From: an uncultured Burkholderiales bacterium
GTDB taxonomy: Bacteria > Pseudomonadota > Gammaproteobacteria > Burkholderiales > Burkholderiaceae_C
Assembly (NCBI GenBank): GCA_937927685.1
Contig: CALBSC010000001.1
Location: 43,703-107,702, forward strand
Length of the DNA stretch: 64,000 nt
Reading direction: 5' to 3'
Position 1 is the stretch's first letter. Every line of letters starts with the position of its first letter. Both the position numbers and the translations under genes were made by a program. Below the pieces are notes generated by a model, which was given only the letters and a program-made list of their open reading frames with translations, was not told where the DNA came from and made no database searches. Below, in pieces: positions 42,632-51,281 of the stretch.

Positions 42632-43759
42632 ATGACGACCGATCGACGCGCCCTCTTGCAGGGGGTCGCTGCCTGGGCGACCCTGTCTTGTTCACCCTGG
42701 GCTGCCGCGCAAACGGCCGCTGCCCTCGCAGCGCCTGCTCCCCCCGCCCGTACTTTCGACCCCCAGCCGGGTGCCTGGCGCACCTTTGACGTGACCACAC
42801 GCGTCGACATTCTCAAGACCGATGGCGTGACCCGGGTGTGGCTACCGGTCCCCAGCGTCAACACCGATTGGCAGCAGTCGGGGGTGAGCTCGTTTTCCAG
42901 CAACGGCAATGCCCGCATGCGCAGCGACAGTCTGCAGGGTGTGCAGATGCTGTTTGCCGAATTTCCGGCGCAGCTTGAGAAGCCCTATGTCGAGGTCACC
43001 AGCCGGGTGCAAACGCTCAACCGAGCCGCCTCGGCCACGCCGATGGGTGCGGTGCCGGCGGAAGACGCCGCGACCTTGAAATACTTCACGCGTCCCACAC
43101 AACTCCTGCCCACCGATGGCATCGTGCGAGAGACCGCCATGAAAGCCATCGCGGGGGCCAGCACGGACGCCGAGAAGGTGCGTGCCATTTATGACTGGAT
43201 CGTGACCAATGCCTGGCGCGAACCCAAGGTTCGCGGCTGCGGTGAAGGGGACATCAAGTCCATGCTGGAAACCGGCAACCTGGGCGGCAAGTGTGCCGAC
43301 ATCAATGCCTTGTTTGTGGGCCTGTGCCGCTCGGTTGGTATTCCGGCCCGCGACGTGTACGGCCTGCGACTGGCGCCCTCCGCCTTTGGCTACAAGGAGC
43401 TTTCGGGCAATCCGGCCAACCTCAAAGGTGCGCAGCACTGCCGCGCCGAAGCGTACGTGAAAGGCCGTGGCTGGATGGCCATGGACCCTGCCGATGTGGC
43501 CAAGGTGATGCGGCTGGAAACCCCCGAGTGGATCAAGTCGCCGCAGCACCCGGTGGTGCAACCGGTCTACCAAAAGCTGCTGGGTGGATGGGAGGGCAAC
43601 TGGGTGGCCTGGAACATGGCGCACGATGTGTCGTTGCCGCAAAGCAAGGGCGACCGGCTCGGCTTTTTCATGTATCCCGTGGCCGAGAACCAGGAAGGGC
43701 GCTTCGACTCGTACGCGCCAGACGACTTCAAGTACCAGATTTCAGCGCGCGAAATCTGA
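42632..43759 (+). CDS. Transglutaminase-like cysteine peptidase domain protein
   Basis: 375 residues. A signal peptide ends near WAAAQT, and GGAG precedes the ATG. The transglutaminase-like domain is in the second half: KVRAIYDWIVTNAW, the catalytic Cys in LGGKCADINALFVGLC, His in AQHCRAEAYV and Asp in MDPADV. It is exported and may cleave or crosslink cell-wall or periplasmic targets. It belongs to the MoxR/VWA block and precedes a TlpA-type thioredoxin by 3 bp. Confidence 0.92.
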   Translation: MTTDRRALLQGVAAWATLSCSPWAAAQTAAALAAPAPPARTFDPQPGAWRTFDVTTRVDILKTDGVTRVWLPVPSVNTDWQQSGVSSFSSNGNARMRSDSLQGVQMLFAEFPAQLEKPYVEVTSRVQTLNRAASATPMGAVPAEDAATLKYFTRPTQLLPTDGIVRETAMKAIAGASTDAEKVRAIYDWIVTNAWREPKVRGCGEGDIKSMLETGNLGGKCADINALFVGLCRSVGIPARDVYGLRLAPSAFGYKELSGNPANLKGAQHCRAEAYVKGRGWMAMDPADVAKVMRLETPEWIKSPQHPVVQPVYQKLLGGWEGNWVAWNMAHDVSLPQSKGDRLGFFMYPVAENQEGRFDSYAPDDFKYQISAREI

Positions 43760-43762
43760 TCC

Positions 43763-44281
43763 ATGCGCAGGCTCAAAGGAGGGTGCCTGCTCTGGGCGTG
43801 TCTTGCTGTCTGCTCGACAGGGGCTGTGCAGGCCCAGCACCTCAAGAGCCCCTGGCCATCCCGGGTGGTTGTGCCGGCGATCGAGTGGGTCGATGTATCG
43901 GGCAAGACCTGGAGCCTCGATCAGCTCCAGGGCAAGGCCGTGGTCGTCAACTTCTGGGCCACCTGGTGTGCCCCGTGTCTGGAGGAATTGCCTTCTTTGC
44001 AAACCTTGCATGAGTTCAGCCGCGACAGCGATGTGGTGGTGCTGACGGTCAACGTGAAAGACCCGTTCAGCCGCATCCAGCAGTTTGTCTCGCGCAACGG
44101 GTTCACTTTCCCGGTGGTGTCTGACCGCCAGGGGTCGACTGCCAGGTCATGGGCCGTCAAGGTGTTTCCCTCTACGGTGCTGATCTCGCCTCAGGGCAGA
44201 CCCGTGTGGATGATTGAGGGCGCCGTCGACTGGGCGGGGCAGGACGCGGGTGAGTGGATACGGCGCCTACCGCAGCGCTGA
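43763..44281 (+). CDS. TlpA-like periplasmic thioredoxin
   Basis: 172 residues. An N-terminal signal or anchor (LLWACLAVCSTGAVQAQ), then a thioredoxin fold with active site WCAPC (NFWATWCAPCLEELPSL) and the cis-Pro loop VFPSTVLIS. It reduces or isomerises disulfides, or delivers reductant to cytochrome maturation. It starts 3 bp after the transglutaminase-like gene, whose catalytic Cys it might keep reduced. Confidence 0.92.
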   Translation: MRRLKGGCLLWACLAVCSTGAVQAQHLKSPWPSRVVVPAIEWVDVSGKTWSLDQLQGKAVVVNFWATWCAPCLEELPSLQTLHEFSRDSDVVVLTVNVKDPFSRIQQFVSRNGFTFPVVSDRQGSTARSWAVKVFPSTVLISPQGRPVWMIEGAVDWAGQDAGEWIRRLPQR

Positions 44282-44308
44282 CCCGGTGGCCCGAGGGCCT
44301 GCGCTGCC

Positions 44309-44623
44309 TCAGGCGCTCAAGTCCAGCCAGACTCGGCCATTGTCGATCTTGACGGGCCAGGACTTCACCGCTTCGGTGGCCGGGCCGCAGGTGACAGAAC
44401 CATCCCGCACGTCAAACAGGGCCTGATGAAACGGACATTCCACCCGATGGCCGTCCATGAACCCGTCACACAACTTGGCGTTGCCGTGGGTGCATTGGTT
44501 GTCAACGGCGTACACGCCGTCGTCGAGTTTGAAGACAGCGATGTCATGCCCCTCGGGGGTGACAGCGATGCCGGCCCCTTCAAACAGGTCGGCTTCGGCA
44601 GCCACGTCAGTCCAGTTGTTCAT
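44309..44623 (-). CDS. Rieske [2Fe-2S] ferredoxin
   Basis: 104 residues, normal for dioxygenase ferredoxins. Cluster ligands are Cys44/His46 (CTHGNAKL) and Cys63/His66 (CPFHQALF). Carries electrons to the oxygenase encoded just upstream (2-bp gap). The reductase that would feed it is not in the window. Confidence 0.94.
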   Translation of the reverse strand: MNNWTDVAAEADLFEGAGIAVTPEGHDIAVFKLDDGVYAVDNQCTHGNAKLCDGFMDGHRVECPFHQALFDVRDGSVTCGPATEAVKSWPVKIDNGRVWLDLSA

Positions 44624-44625
44624 GG

Positions 44626-45105
44626 TCAGATGGGGTAAATGATGGAGTTGGGGATCATCTCGCTGTCAAAAACGCACAGGCGTTCGGCGAACTTCAAGCC
44701 TTCAGCCGTTTGCACCAGCGTGTCGAGATATCGGCCCACATTGAACACCGTGCTCGCCTGATCGAGTTTGGTGCGAAACACGGCATAGTTGGCCTCGCTG
44801 TGGATACGGCCATGCTCCACCCGCCGCACGATGGGCGCACCCACCACATGCCGCTGGTAGTAGGGGTCATGGAAGATGGTCTCGGTGATGCCATAGACAC
44901 GGTCCTTGAGCATGCCCTTGCTGGTGAGGGATAGCGTGGCCAGCGGCAGGCCACGCTCGTGATTTTCCCGTGGCTGCAAGCGGTACACGCACTGCTCGGT
45001 GAAAAATTCGGGCCACAGGTCCCACTGGCCGCTGTCGACTGCGGCGGCATAGTCGGCATAGAGTTGCTGGATCGCGAACCAGGTTTGCATGTCCACCATC
45101 ATCAA
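44626..45105 (-). CDS. Aromatic ring-hydroxylating oxygenase beta subunit
   Basis: 159 residues. NTF2-like fold with the usual start (AIQQLYADYAAAVDSGQWDLW), the FFTEQCVYRLQPREN strand and C-terminal YLDTLVQTAEGLKFAERLCV. It stabilises the alpha subunit. The start overlaps the alpha stop by 4 bp. The closest arrangement known to me is that of the salicylate 5-hydroxylase or anthranilate oxygenase type. Confidence 0.92.
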   Translation of the reverse strand: MMMVDMQTWFAIQQLYADYAAAVDSGQWDLWPEFFTEQCVYRLQPRENHERGLPLATLSLTSKGMLKDRVYGITETIFHDPYYQRHVVGAPIVRRVEHGRIHSEANYAVFRTKLDQASTVFNVGRYLDTLVQTAEGLKFAERLCVFDSEMIPNSIIYPI

Positions 45106-46355
45106 TCCTCCATCACTGTGCGCCAGTACTCGTACATGCCGCGGATCAGGGTTTCAGTCACCATGTGATCGGTCTCACCCACGTCGCGCCCGCCCAGTTC
45201 GGCGAGGGTGCGGTGCTCGGGCTTGGTCTCGAAGGCTTGTTGTGAGAACTCGATCACCTCGCCGTCATCGGCCGACACAAAGCCGGCCGGGCCAAACAGG
45301 TTGGCCTGGCGCAAACGGCGCTCGGTCATCTCGGGCGAGTCGTCCGCGAACCCGAAGTGGGTCCAGACGAAATCAAATGCGCCGTGGCCATCCGGCTGGA
45401 TGTGCCGGGTGGAAACGCTGTTGACCTGCTGCTGGAAGATCACGCTGGGAAAGAGGGTCATCATCACGGCGGTGGGGCCACCCCACCAGTCTTCCGGCAC
45501 GATGTCCAGGAAGCTCGGATCGTTGAGTTGCATGCTTTCCTTGAAGCTGCCCACCTGCGTGACCTGCGCCTTGTCACCCGAGGCCTGTCCGGCACTGCCG
45601 CGGGTGGAAATCATGGCAGCATGGCGGTGGTGTGCGTCCATGCGCAACTCGGATTTGTTGTCGGCGCGCCAAAGCCCGTAGGTGACAAACCAGGTGTGCA
45701 GCAAGCCCGGGTGGTACGGATCCTTGATGTTTTCCTGCATGAGTTTCCAGTTGCCCGGAATGCGCTGTCGGTTGTAGCCCAGCAGGGTGAGCTGGCGGCC
45801 ACTGAAGAGCCGATCGAAATACCGTAGGATCGTGGGACCCATGAAGTCTTCGAGTGACTCGACCTCATGATCAAAGGAGGCAAAGACCACCCCGCCGCGG
45901 GTGGCCACTTTCAATCGGGTCAGGCCATGGTTTTTGGGGTCAAAGTCGGCGGGCATGCCGCCATGGACCTTGCCGTCCTGGCGCACACCACGGCGAAAAG
46001 GAACGCCTTGCAGCGTGCCGTCCAGGGCGTAGCTCCATTGGTGGTAAGGGCAGACGAGTTCCTTGCTGTTGCCCTGTCGTTTGCGGCAAAAGGCCATGCC
46101 GCGATGCGCACACACATTCTCCACCACGTGGATCTGACCGTCCTGACTGCGCGTCATGATGACCGAGCGCTCGCCGATGACGGTGCGCTTGAAATCGCCC
46201 GCATTCGGGACCTCGACTTCCAGGCCGACATACGACCAATGCCCCTGGTAGAAGAAGCGCTCCAGTTCCTTGCGGTGGCTGTCCGGATTGGCGTAGACGG
46301 CAAATGGGATACGGCTGTTGTCCGTGCGTTCCCACCGGATCGGGTGTTCTTGCAT
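45102..46355 (-). CDS. Aromatic ring-hydroxylating oxygenase alpha subunit (Rieske)
   Basis: 417 residues. The Rieske site is Cys82/His84 (CAHRGMAFC) and Cys102/His105 (CPYHQW). The mononuclear iron site is in ENIKDPYHPGLLHTWF with bridging Asp212 and His215, His220. Size and the alpha-beta-ferredoxin order resemble salicylate 5-hydroxylase (NagG) and anthranilate dioxygenase (AndAc) types; the substrate is not proven. RBS AGGAG precedes the ATG. The gene begins 47 bp after the feoB stop on the same strand, with only a short hairpin between, so partial read-through is plausible. Confidence 0.93.
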   Translation of the reverse strand: MQEHPIRWERTDNSRIPFAVYANPDSHRKELERFFYQGHWSYVGLEVEVPNAGDFKRTVIGERSVIMTRSQDGQIHVVENVCAHRGMAFCRKRQGNSKELVCPYHQWSYALDGTLQGVPFRRGVRQDGKVHGGMPADFDPKNHGLTRLKVATRGGVVFASFDHEVESLEDFMGPTILRYFDRLFSGRQLTLLGYNRQRIPGNWKLMQENIKDPYHPGLLHTWFVTYGLWRADNKSELRMDAHHRHAAMISTRGSAGQASGDKAQVTQVGSFKESMQLNDPSFLDIVPEDWWGGPTAVMMTLFPSVIFQQQVNSVSTRHIQPDGHGAFDFVWTHFGFADDSPEMTERRLRQANLFGPAGFVSADDGEVIEFSQQAFETKPEHRTLAELGGRDVGETDHMVTETLIRGMYEYWRTVMED

Positions 46356-46376
46356 GCTTGCTCCTCTGGCGAACCT

Positions 46377-46396
46377 GGCCTGGATTATCCCAGGCC
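46377..46396 (-). terminator. Hairpin between feoB and the oxygenase alpha gene
   Basis: GGCCTGG-ATTATC-CCAGGCC is a perfect 7-bp stem starting 6 bases after the feoB stop (minus strand). No T-tract follows, and the oxygenase ribosome-binding site comes right after, so it is probably a weak terminator or stability element rather than a full stop. Confidence 0.4.
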
Positions 46397-46402
46397 GTCA
46401 CC

Positions 46403-48166
46403 TCAAGCCGCCGCGACCCATCGGATGGCGATTTGGTAAAAGGCAAAGCTGACCAGCCAGGCCATGCCCAGTGGCCACACCAGCGAAAGCGCGGTGAAGG
46501 CCCGGCTGCGGGATTCGGTGCGGATGGTGGCGATGGTTGACAGGCACGGGGTGTAGATGAGGGTGAACAGCATGAAGCTGTAGGCTTGCATCCAGGTGAT
46601 CTGCTGGCCCAGGGCCTGCGCCAGTTGCGTCCCTTCCATGCCATAAATCACGGCCAGTGAGCCGATCACGATTTCTTTGGCCACAAAGCCAAACAGCAGC
46701 GCAATGGTCAGTTGCGGATCAATGCCCAGTGGATGCAACACCGGATCCAGCCATTGACCGACCTGGCCAGCCCAACTCTGCAGACTGCCTGGCTCAACCC
46801 CTTGCGGAAAGTGGGTCAGCCACCACACCAGCACCACGCCCAGGACAATGAAGCGTGTGGCCCGGTCCAGGAAGTGTCGCACCTCCAGAGTGCTTCGGGC
46901 CCACATTTGTCGCAGCGTGGGAAACCGGTAGGGGGGCATCTCCAGCACGAAGGGGTCGCTGTTGCGGTAGTGCCGCTTGAACATCAGCGCGGTGGCCAGG
47001 GATGCCGCCATGCTGATGAGGTACAGCGAGAACACCACCCAGGGCGCTTGCTGCGGTGTGAACAAGGCGGCGGCAAAAAACACGAACACCTGCAAGCGGG
47101 CCGAGCACAACGAGAAGGGGATGATCAGCAGGGTCAGCAGTCGCAATCCGCGCGATCGGATCACACGCGTGCCCATGAGGGCGGGCACGTTGCAACCAAA
47201 ACCCATCAACAACATGACGAAGCTGCGCCCATCCAGACCCAGTCGGGCCATCAGTGCATCCATCAGGAACGCTGCACGCGAGAAGTATCCCGTGTCTTCG
47301 ATGATGCCGAGCAACAGGAAGAACAGCACAATCAGCGGCACAAAGCTCGCCACCGTGCCCAGTCCGTTGTAAAGGCCATCCAGCAGCAAGCCCTGCAGCC
47401 AGGCAGGCCAGGTGGCCATCAGTGGCCCCAGCACCTCGGCACGTCCTTCGCTGAACAGCCAGGCCATGCCGTCCTGCAGTGGCTTGCCCAGCGTGAACAC
47501 GGCCTGAAAGACCCCGAACATCAGGCCCAGAAACAGGGGCAACCCCAGCCAGGGATGCAGGAGCACCCGGTCGAGTCGTTCGGTGAGCACGTGGGTCGCC
47601 TGAGCCGGTGTTTGCACATGCCGCTTGAAGAGGGCTGACACGTCGTGCGTGCTGTTTTCAGGCTCGGGTCTCCGGGGCTGCGCCAAGGCTTGGCGCAGGG
47701 CCGCATGCAGATGTTCCATGCCCTGGCCGTATTTGGCCGAGAGCAAACACACCGGACACCCCAGCGCCTCGCTCAGGCCCTCGGCATCAATGGAAATGCC
47801 CAGCGACCTGGCCTCATCCGCCATGCTGAGCACGACCAGCACGGGCATGCCATGCGCCATCAACTCGCTCAGCAAGGTGGTGTGCCGGTCGAGTTGCGAG
47901 GCATTCATCACGACGACGATGAGATCGGGGTGCGCCTGCGACAGGAAGGTGGTGACCACGCGCTCGTCTTCCGAATAGCCTTGGAGGTCGTAAATGCCGG
48001 GCAAGTCCACCAGGTGGACCATTTGACCGCCGATCAGCAACCGGGCGCTGTGCAAGTCCACCGTGATGCCCGGCCAGTTGCCCACCCGCGCGTGCGAGCC
48101 GGTCAAGCGGTTGAACAGCGTGGATTTGCCCGTGTTGGGCATACCCACCAGTGCGACCGTTGTCAT
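46403..48166 (-). CDS. feoB: Ferrous iron transport protein B (FeoB)
   Basis: 587 residues from the ATG at 48166; the frame stays open upstream but overlaps feoA. The G domain has G1 GMPNTGKST (8-16), GNWPGITVD and G3 DLPGIYDL. The G4 position reads SMAD (114-117) instead of the usual NxxD, which may affect guanine specificity. The membrane part has GFGCNVPALMGTRVI and two Gate-type blocks. It is shorter than enterobacterial FeoB (about 770), with the C-terminal region trimmed. It imports Fe2+ and lies 13 bp after feoA. Confidence 0.95.
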   Translation of the reverse strand: MTTVALVGMPNTGKSTLFNRLTGSHARVGNWPGITVDLHSARLLIGGQMVHLVDLPGIYDLQGYSEDERVVTTFLSQAHPDLIVVVMNASQLDRHTTLLSELMAHGMPVLVVLSMADEARSLGISIDAEGLSEALGCPVCLLSAKYGQGMEHLHAALRQALAQPRRPEPENSTHDVSALFKRHVQTPAQATHVLTERLDRVLLHPWLGLPLFLGLMFGVFQAVFTLGKPLQDGMAWLFSEGRAEVLGPLMATWPAWLQGLLLDGLYNGLGTVASFVPLIVLFFLLLGIIEDTGYFSRAAFLMDALMARLGLDGRSFVMLLMGFGCNVPALMGTRVIRSRGLRLLTLLIIPFSLCSARLQVFVFFAAALFTPQQAPWVVFSLYLISMAASLATALMFKRHYRNSDPFVLEMPPYRFPTLRQMWARSTLEVRHFLDRATRFIVLGVVLVWWLTHFPQGVEPGSLQSWAGQVGQWLDPVLHPLGIDPQLTIALLFGFVAKEIVIGSLAVIYGMEGTQLAQALGQQITWMQAYSFMLFTLIYTPCLSTIATIRTESRSRAFTALSLVWPLGMAWLVSFAFYQIAIRWVAAA

Positions 48167-48179
48167 GCGGGGGAAGGCC

Positions 48180-48434
48180 TCAGGCCGCCAGGGCCCGTGG
48201 CGGGCTGACCTGGATGTGGGCCGCCTCGTGGCGGCGCAGGATGATCTCGGTGGAGCCCACGCGAACATGCAATGGGCCGCCCAGGCTGGCACGACGGAGC
48301 ACCCACACCTCCTTGCCGCAGGCCAGTCCGAGGGCAGACAGGCGACCGCGCAGGTCCGCATCGACGTCCACCGCGCTGATCAAGGCGTGTTGGCCGCAGG
48401 GCAGGTATTCCAGGGTGCTGGCTGACGTGGTCAT
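48180..48434 (-). CDS. feoA: Ferrous iron transport protein A (FeoA)
   Basis: 84 residues, SH3-like FeoA fold: LRGRLSALGLACGKEVWVLRRASLGGPLHVRVG in several strands, ending EIILRRHEAAHIQV. It is a cytoplasmic partner of FeoB. It is the first gene of the feo transcript, 113 bp downstream of a Fur-box-like site. Confidence 0.93.
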   Translation of the reverse strand: MTTSASTLEYLPCGQHALISAVDVDADLRGRLSALGLACGKEVWVLRRASLGGPLHVRVGSTEIILRRHEAAHIQVSPPRALAA

Positions 48435-48547
48435 GGGTGTCCAAAGTTCCGAGCGCTCATTGGAGCCTCATTGGAGCCTCAGTGGAGAAGGGCGAAATTG
48501 ACTTAAATCAGGATTGTTTCCATTCAATGCGCAGGATAACAGCAAAT

Positions 48548-48566
48548 GAGAATGATTCGCAATATG
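48548..48566. promoter_or_regulatory. Fur-box-like site upstream of feoA
   Basis: GAGAATGATTCGCAATATG matches the 19-bp Fur consensus GATAATGATAATCATTATC at 13 positions. It lies 114-132 bp before the feoA ATG (minus strand), in a 274-bp region (48435-48708) shared with the plus-strand gene at 48709. Iron-dependent repression of feoAB is expected from what is known of Fur. Confidence 0.6.
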
Positions 48567-48708
48567 AAGGTGCGCTTGATGACAAGTGCGGGACGGCAGG
48601 CTTGCACCGTGGCCGTGCGTTGAAGCCATTGCGGGCGGGGGGCCGCTGGTGGGTGAACGATCCAGGTCATGGTGGCCACCCTGGTTTGATCGCCTCTACA
48701 CTCGTGCC

Positions 48709-49437
48709 ATGAGCACTGCGATCCAACAAGCGTTTTGTCCCACCGGGACGCTGCGTGCCTCGATCAATCTGGGCAATCCCATCCTGGCCAACCGGCACCC
48801 ACTCTCGGGCGAGCCGTGTGGGGTGTCCATTGACCTGGCACGGGGACTTGCCACCCGACTGGGTGTGGAGATCGAACTGGTCGTCTTTGACGCAGCGGGC
48901 AAGTCGGTGGAGGCGGTGCGGGGCGAACAGGCCGACATCGGGTTTTTTGCCATCGATCCCCTGCGCGGAGAGGGCATTGCATTCACCGCGCCCTATGTGC
49001 TGATCGAGGGCAGTTACCTGGTGCCTCAGTCGTCGGCCTTGCAGGCGAACGAGGACGTGGATCGGCCCGGTGTGCGCGTCATGGTGGGCAAGGGCAGCGC
49101 CTACGACCTCTTCCTGAGTCGCGAACTCCAGCACGCCGAGATCGTCCGCGCCCCCACCTCGCCCGCGGTGGTGGAGCTGTTTGTCAACCAGCAGTTGGAG
49201 GTGGCGGCCGGCGTCAAGCAGCAATTGCAAGCCGATTTGGCGCGCTACCCGGGGCATCGCCTGTTGCCTGGCCGGTTCATGGTGATCCAGCAGGCGATGG
49301 GAATACCCCGGTCTCGCGGGCCCGAGGCCGCAGCGTTTTTGGCCCGCTTCGTCGAGGACATGAAGTCTTCAGGCTTCGTGGCCGATGCCTTGAACCGCCA
49401 CGGGATTCAGGGCGCCTCCGTGGCCCCGGTGGCCTGA
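48709..49437 (+). CDS. Solute-binding family 3-like protein without signal peptide
   Basis: 242 residues from the ATG at 48709. Binding-protein motifs: TLRASINLGNPILA, GVSIDLARGLATRLGVEIEL, QADIGFFAIDP, EGIAFTAPYVLIEGSYLVP and VGKGSAYDLFLSREL. No signal peptide is present from this start, and the frame upstream (from 48586) gives none either, so it is predicted to be cytoplasmic or mis-started. No ABC permease is adjacent. It precedes the LysR gene by 46 bp on the same strand. Confidence 0.82.
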   Translation: MSTAIQQAFCPTGTLRASINLGNPILANRHPLSGEPCGVSIDLARGLATRLGVEIELVVFDAAGKSVEAVRGEQADIGFFAIDPLRGEGIAFTAPYVLIEGSYLVPQSSALQANEDVDRPGVRVMVGKGSAYDLFLSRELQHAEIVRAPTSPAVVELFVNQQLEVAAGVKQQLQADLARYPGHRLLPGRFMVIQQAMGIPRSRGPEAAAFLARFVEDMKSSGFVADALNRHGIQGASVAPVA

Positions 49438-49483
49438 GGCATGATCCGCATGGCGACAACACCCTGGCAGAGTTGCCTCCATC

Positions 49484-50359
49484 ATGAACCTGCGGTTCGT
49501 TGAATCTTTTGTCTGGCTGGCGCGACTGCAAAACGTCACGCGCACCGCCGAGAAACTGTGTCTGACGCAGTCGGCGGTGAGCAGTCGCATCGCGGCGCTC
49601 GAGGATGCCTTGGGCACCCCGCTGATCGACCGGCGTGAGCGGGGTTTCCGGCTGACGCATGCCGGCCAACGTTTCTTGCTCTTCGCCGAACAGTTCATGG
49701 CTTTGCAACAGCAGATGCACCAGGAATTCGACAGTGCACAGCAGCAGCAACTCACGGTGCGCATTGGTGGCATCGAGACCGTACTGCACACCTGGCTGAT
49801 TCCGCTGGTGGAGCGGCTGCAGCAATCCCACACCGGGATCGAGTTCGAGCTCACCGTGGAGATGACGCAGGTGCTGAACGAGCAGGCTCGCCGTGGTGCG
49901 CTGGATCTGGTGTTTTCGGCAGCGCCTGCGCAAGGCCAGGGCATCACCTGTGTGGAGCTGCCGGCGATGGACATGTGTTTTGTCGGACCGCGGGGCCGCT
50001 CGCCGCGCCGGCTCACGCGCAAGGGTTTGCGCGAACTGGGCCTGATGACGTTTCAGCGTGGCTCCCAGCCCCATGTGGCTTTGCTGCAAGTGTTGCGCGA
50101 GATTGGATTGGAGGACAAGCGGGTGCATGCCATTTCGTCCATTTCGGCGTTGGTGAAGATGGTGGAAAGTGGATTTGGCGTGGCCACCTTCCCGCTGCAT
50201 GCCGCTGAGCAGTTGGCGCTCAAGCATGACATCACGGTGCTGGCCAGCGACATCAAGTTGCAGCCCCTGCCCGTGTTTGCCAGCTTCTGGTCATACCCCC
50301 ATGAGTCGCCCATGCAACGCATCATCCAGCAAGCGATCCACATCACCCAGTCAAGCTGA
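49484..50359 (+). CDS. LysR family transcriptional regulator
   Basis: 291 residues. The HTH is clear (FVWLARLQNVTRTAEKLC, then LTQSAVSSRIAALEDALGT, with RRERGFRLTHAG), followed by the effector-binding domain (TVRIGGIETVLHTWLIPLV). It starts 46 bp after the binding-protein gene. The next gene on the same strand (50478) follows a near-perfect 17-bp palindrome, so this regulator probably controls the TRAP/oxoprolinase run. Confidence 0.92.
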   Translation: MNLRFVESFVWLARLQNVTRTAEKLCLTQSAVSSRIAALEDALGTPLIDRRERGFRLTHAGQRFLLFAEQFMALQQQMHQEFDSAQQQQLTVRIGGIETVLHTWLIPLVERLQQSHTGIEFELTVEMTQVLNEQARRGALDLVFSAAPAQGQGITCVELPAMDMCFVGPRGRSPRRLTRKGLRELGLMTFQRGSQPHVALLQVLREIGLEDKRVHAISSISALVKMVESGFGVATFPLHAAEQLALKHDITVLASDIKLQPLPVFASFWSYPHESPMQRIIQQAIHITQSS

Positions 50360-50405
50360 CGCGAGGGGCCCGCTGGCCCGTCCGGCGCGAGGTTCAATGG
50401 GCAAT

Positions 50406-50440
50406 CATCGAAAATTTCGATGGTATAAACAGAAAATTTC
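50406..50440. promoter_or_regulatory. Candidate LysR operator region with two GAAAATTTC repeats
   Basis: CATCGAAA-A-TTTCGATG (50406-50422) is a near-perfect palindrome. A second GAAAATTTC (50432-50440) repeats the core of the first (50410-50418) at a 22-bp, two-turn spacing. A TATAAAC (50424-50430) lies between them and may be the -10 element, with the gene at 50478. This layout fits a LysR recall and activation site. Confidence 0.55.
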
Positions 50441-50477
50441 AATTTGACCGGACCCGTCAAACTCGCAACACTGCCAC

Positions 50478-51281
50478 ATGACCTCATCTTCCTTCTCTGC
50501 ACGGTCGACGCTGGCTCAGCAGGTCCGCGCGCAGGCTCGTGCGGGCACCCTGACGGGCCACACCGCGGGGCTGGCCCCTGACCTGGTTCAGGGCAACCTG
50601 ATGATCTTGCCGGCCGAACACGCGTCTGACTTCCTGCTGTTTTGCCAGCGCAACCCCAAGCCCTGTCCCATTCTGGGTGTCTCGGCCCCGGGTGAGGTGG
50701 CTTTTCCCCAGTTGGGCGCGAATATCGACATCCGAACCGACGTGCCCAGGTATCGGGTCTGGAGGGATGGCCACATCGCCCAGGAAAGTGACCACGTGCT
50801 GGATGTGTGGCGCGAGGACCTGGTGAGTTTTGTCATCGGGTGCTCGTTCTCGTTCGAGCAAGCCTTGATGGACGCCGGTGTGCCGCTGCGCCATGTGGCC
50901 CAGGGTCGCAATGTGGCGATGTACCGCACGCAGGTGCCCACCACCCCTGCGGGACGGTTTCATGGTCCCTTGGTGGTGTCGATGCGGCCCATGAAGGCGC
51001 AGGACGCGATCCGGGCTGTCCAGATCACCAGCCGTTTCCCCAGCGTGCATGGTGCGCCCGTTCATTTGGGGGACCCCGCCCTCATCGGCATTCGGGACCT
51101 GTCACAGCCCGACTACGGGGATGCGGTGGAGGTCATGCCCGATGAGATCCCGGTGTTCTGGGCCTGCGGCGTGACGCCGCAGTCGGTGGTCCAGGCCGCG
51201 GGTTTGCCGTTTTGTATCACGCACGCGCCGGGCGCCATGCTGGTGACCGATCTGGCCAACGCTTCGCTGGCCAGCCTTTGA
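50478..51281 (+). CDS. DUF1445 family protein (D-glutamate cyclase / putative hydro-lyase)
   Basis: 267 residues, normal for the family. Motifs: GHTAGLAPDLVQGNLMILP, FLLFCQRNPKPCPILGVS, DLVSFVIGCSFSFEQALMDA, MYRTQVPTTPAGRFHGPLVVSMRP and ITHAPGAMLVTDL. A vertebrate member (DGLUCY) interconverts D-glutamate and 5-oxo-D-proline; bacterial members are annotated as hydro-lyases. The 5-oxoprolinase 3.9 kb downstream makes an oxoproline-related role likely here. It is the first gene of the predicted LysR-controlled operon. Confidence 0.92.
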   Translation: MTSSSFSARSTLAQQVRAQARAGTLTGHTAGLAPDLVQGNLMILPAEHASDFLLFCQRNPKPCPILGVSAPGEVAFPQLGANIDIRTDVPRYRVWRDGHIAQESDHVLDVWREDLVSFVIGCSFSFEQALMDAGVPLRHVAQGRNVAMYRTQVPTTPAGRFHGPLVVSMRPMKAQDAIRAVQITSRFPSVHGAPVHLGDPALIGIRDLSQPDYGDAVEVMPDEIPVFWACGVTPQSVVQAAGLPFCITHAPGAMLVTDLANASLASL

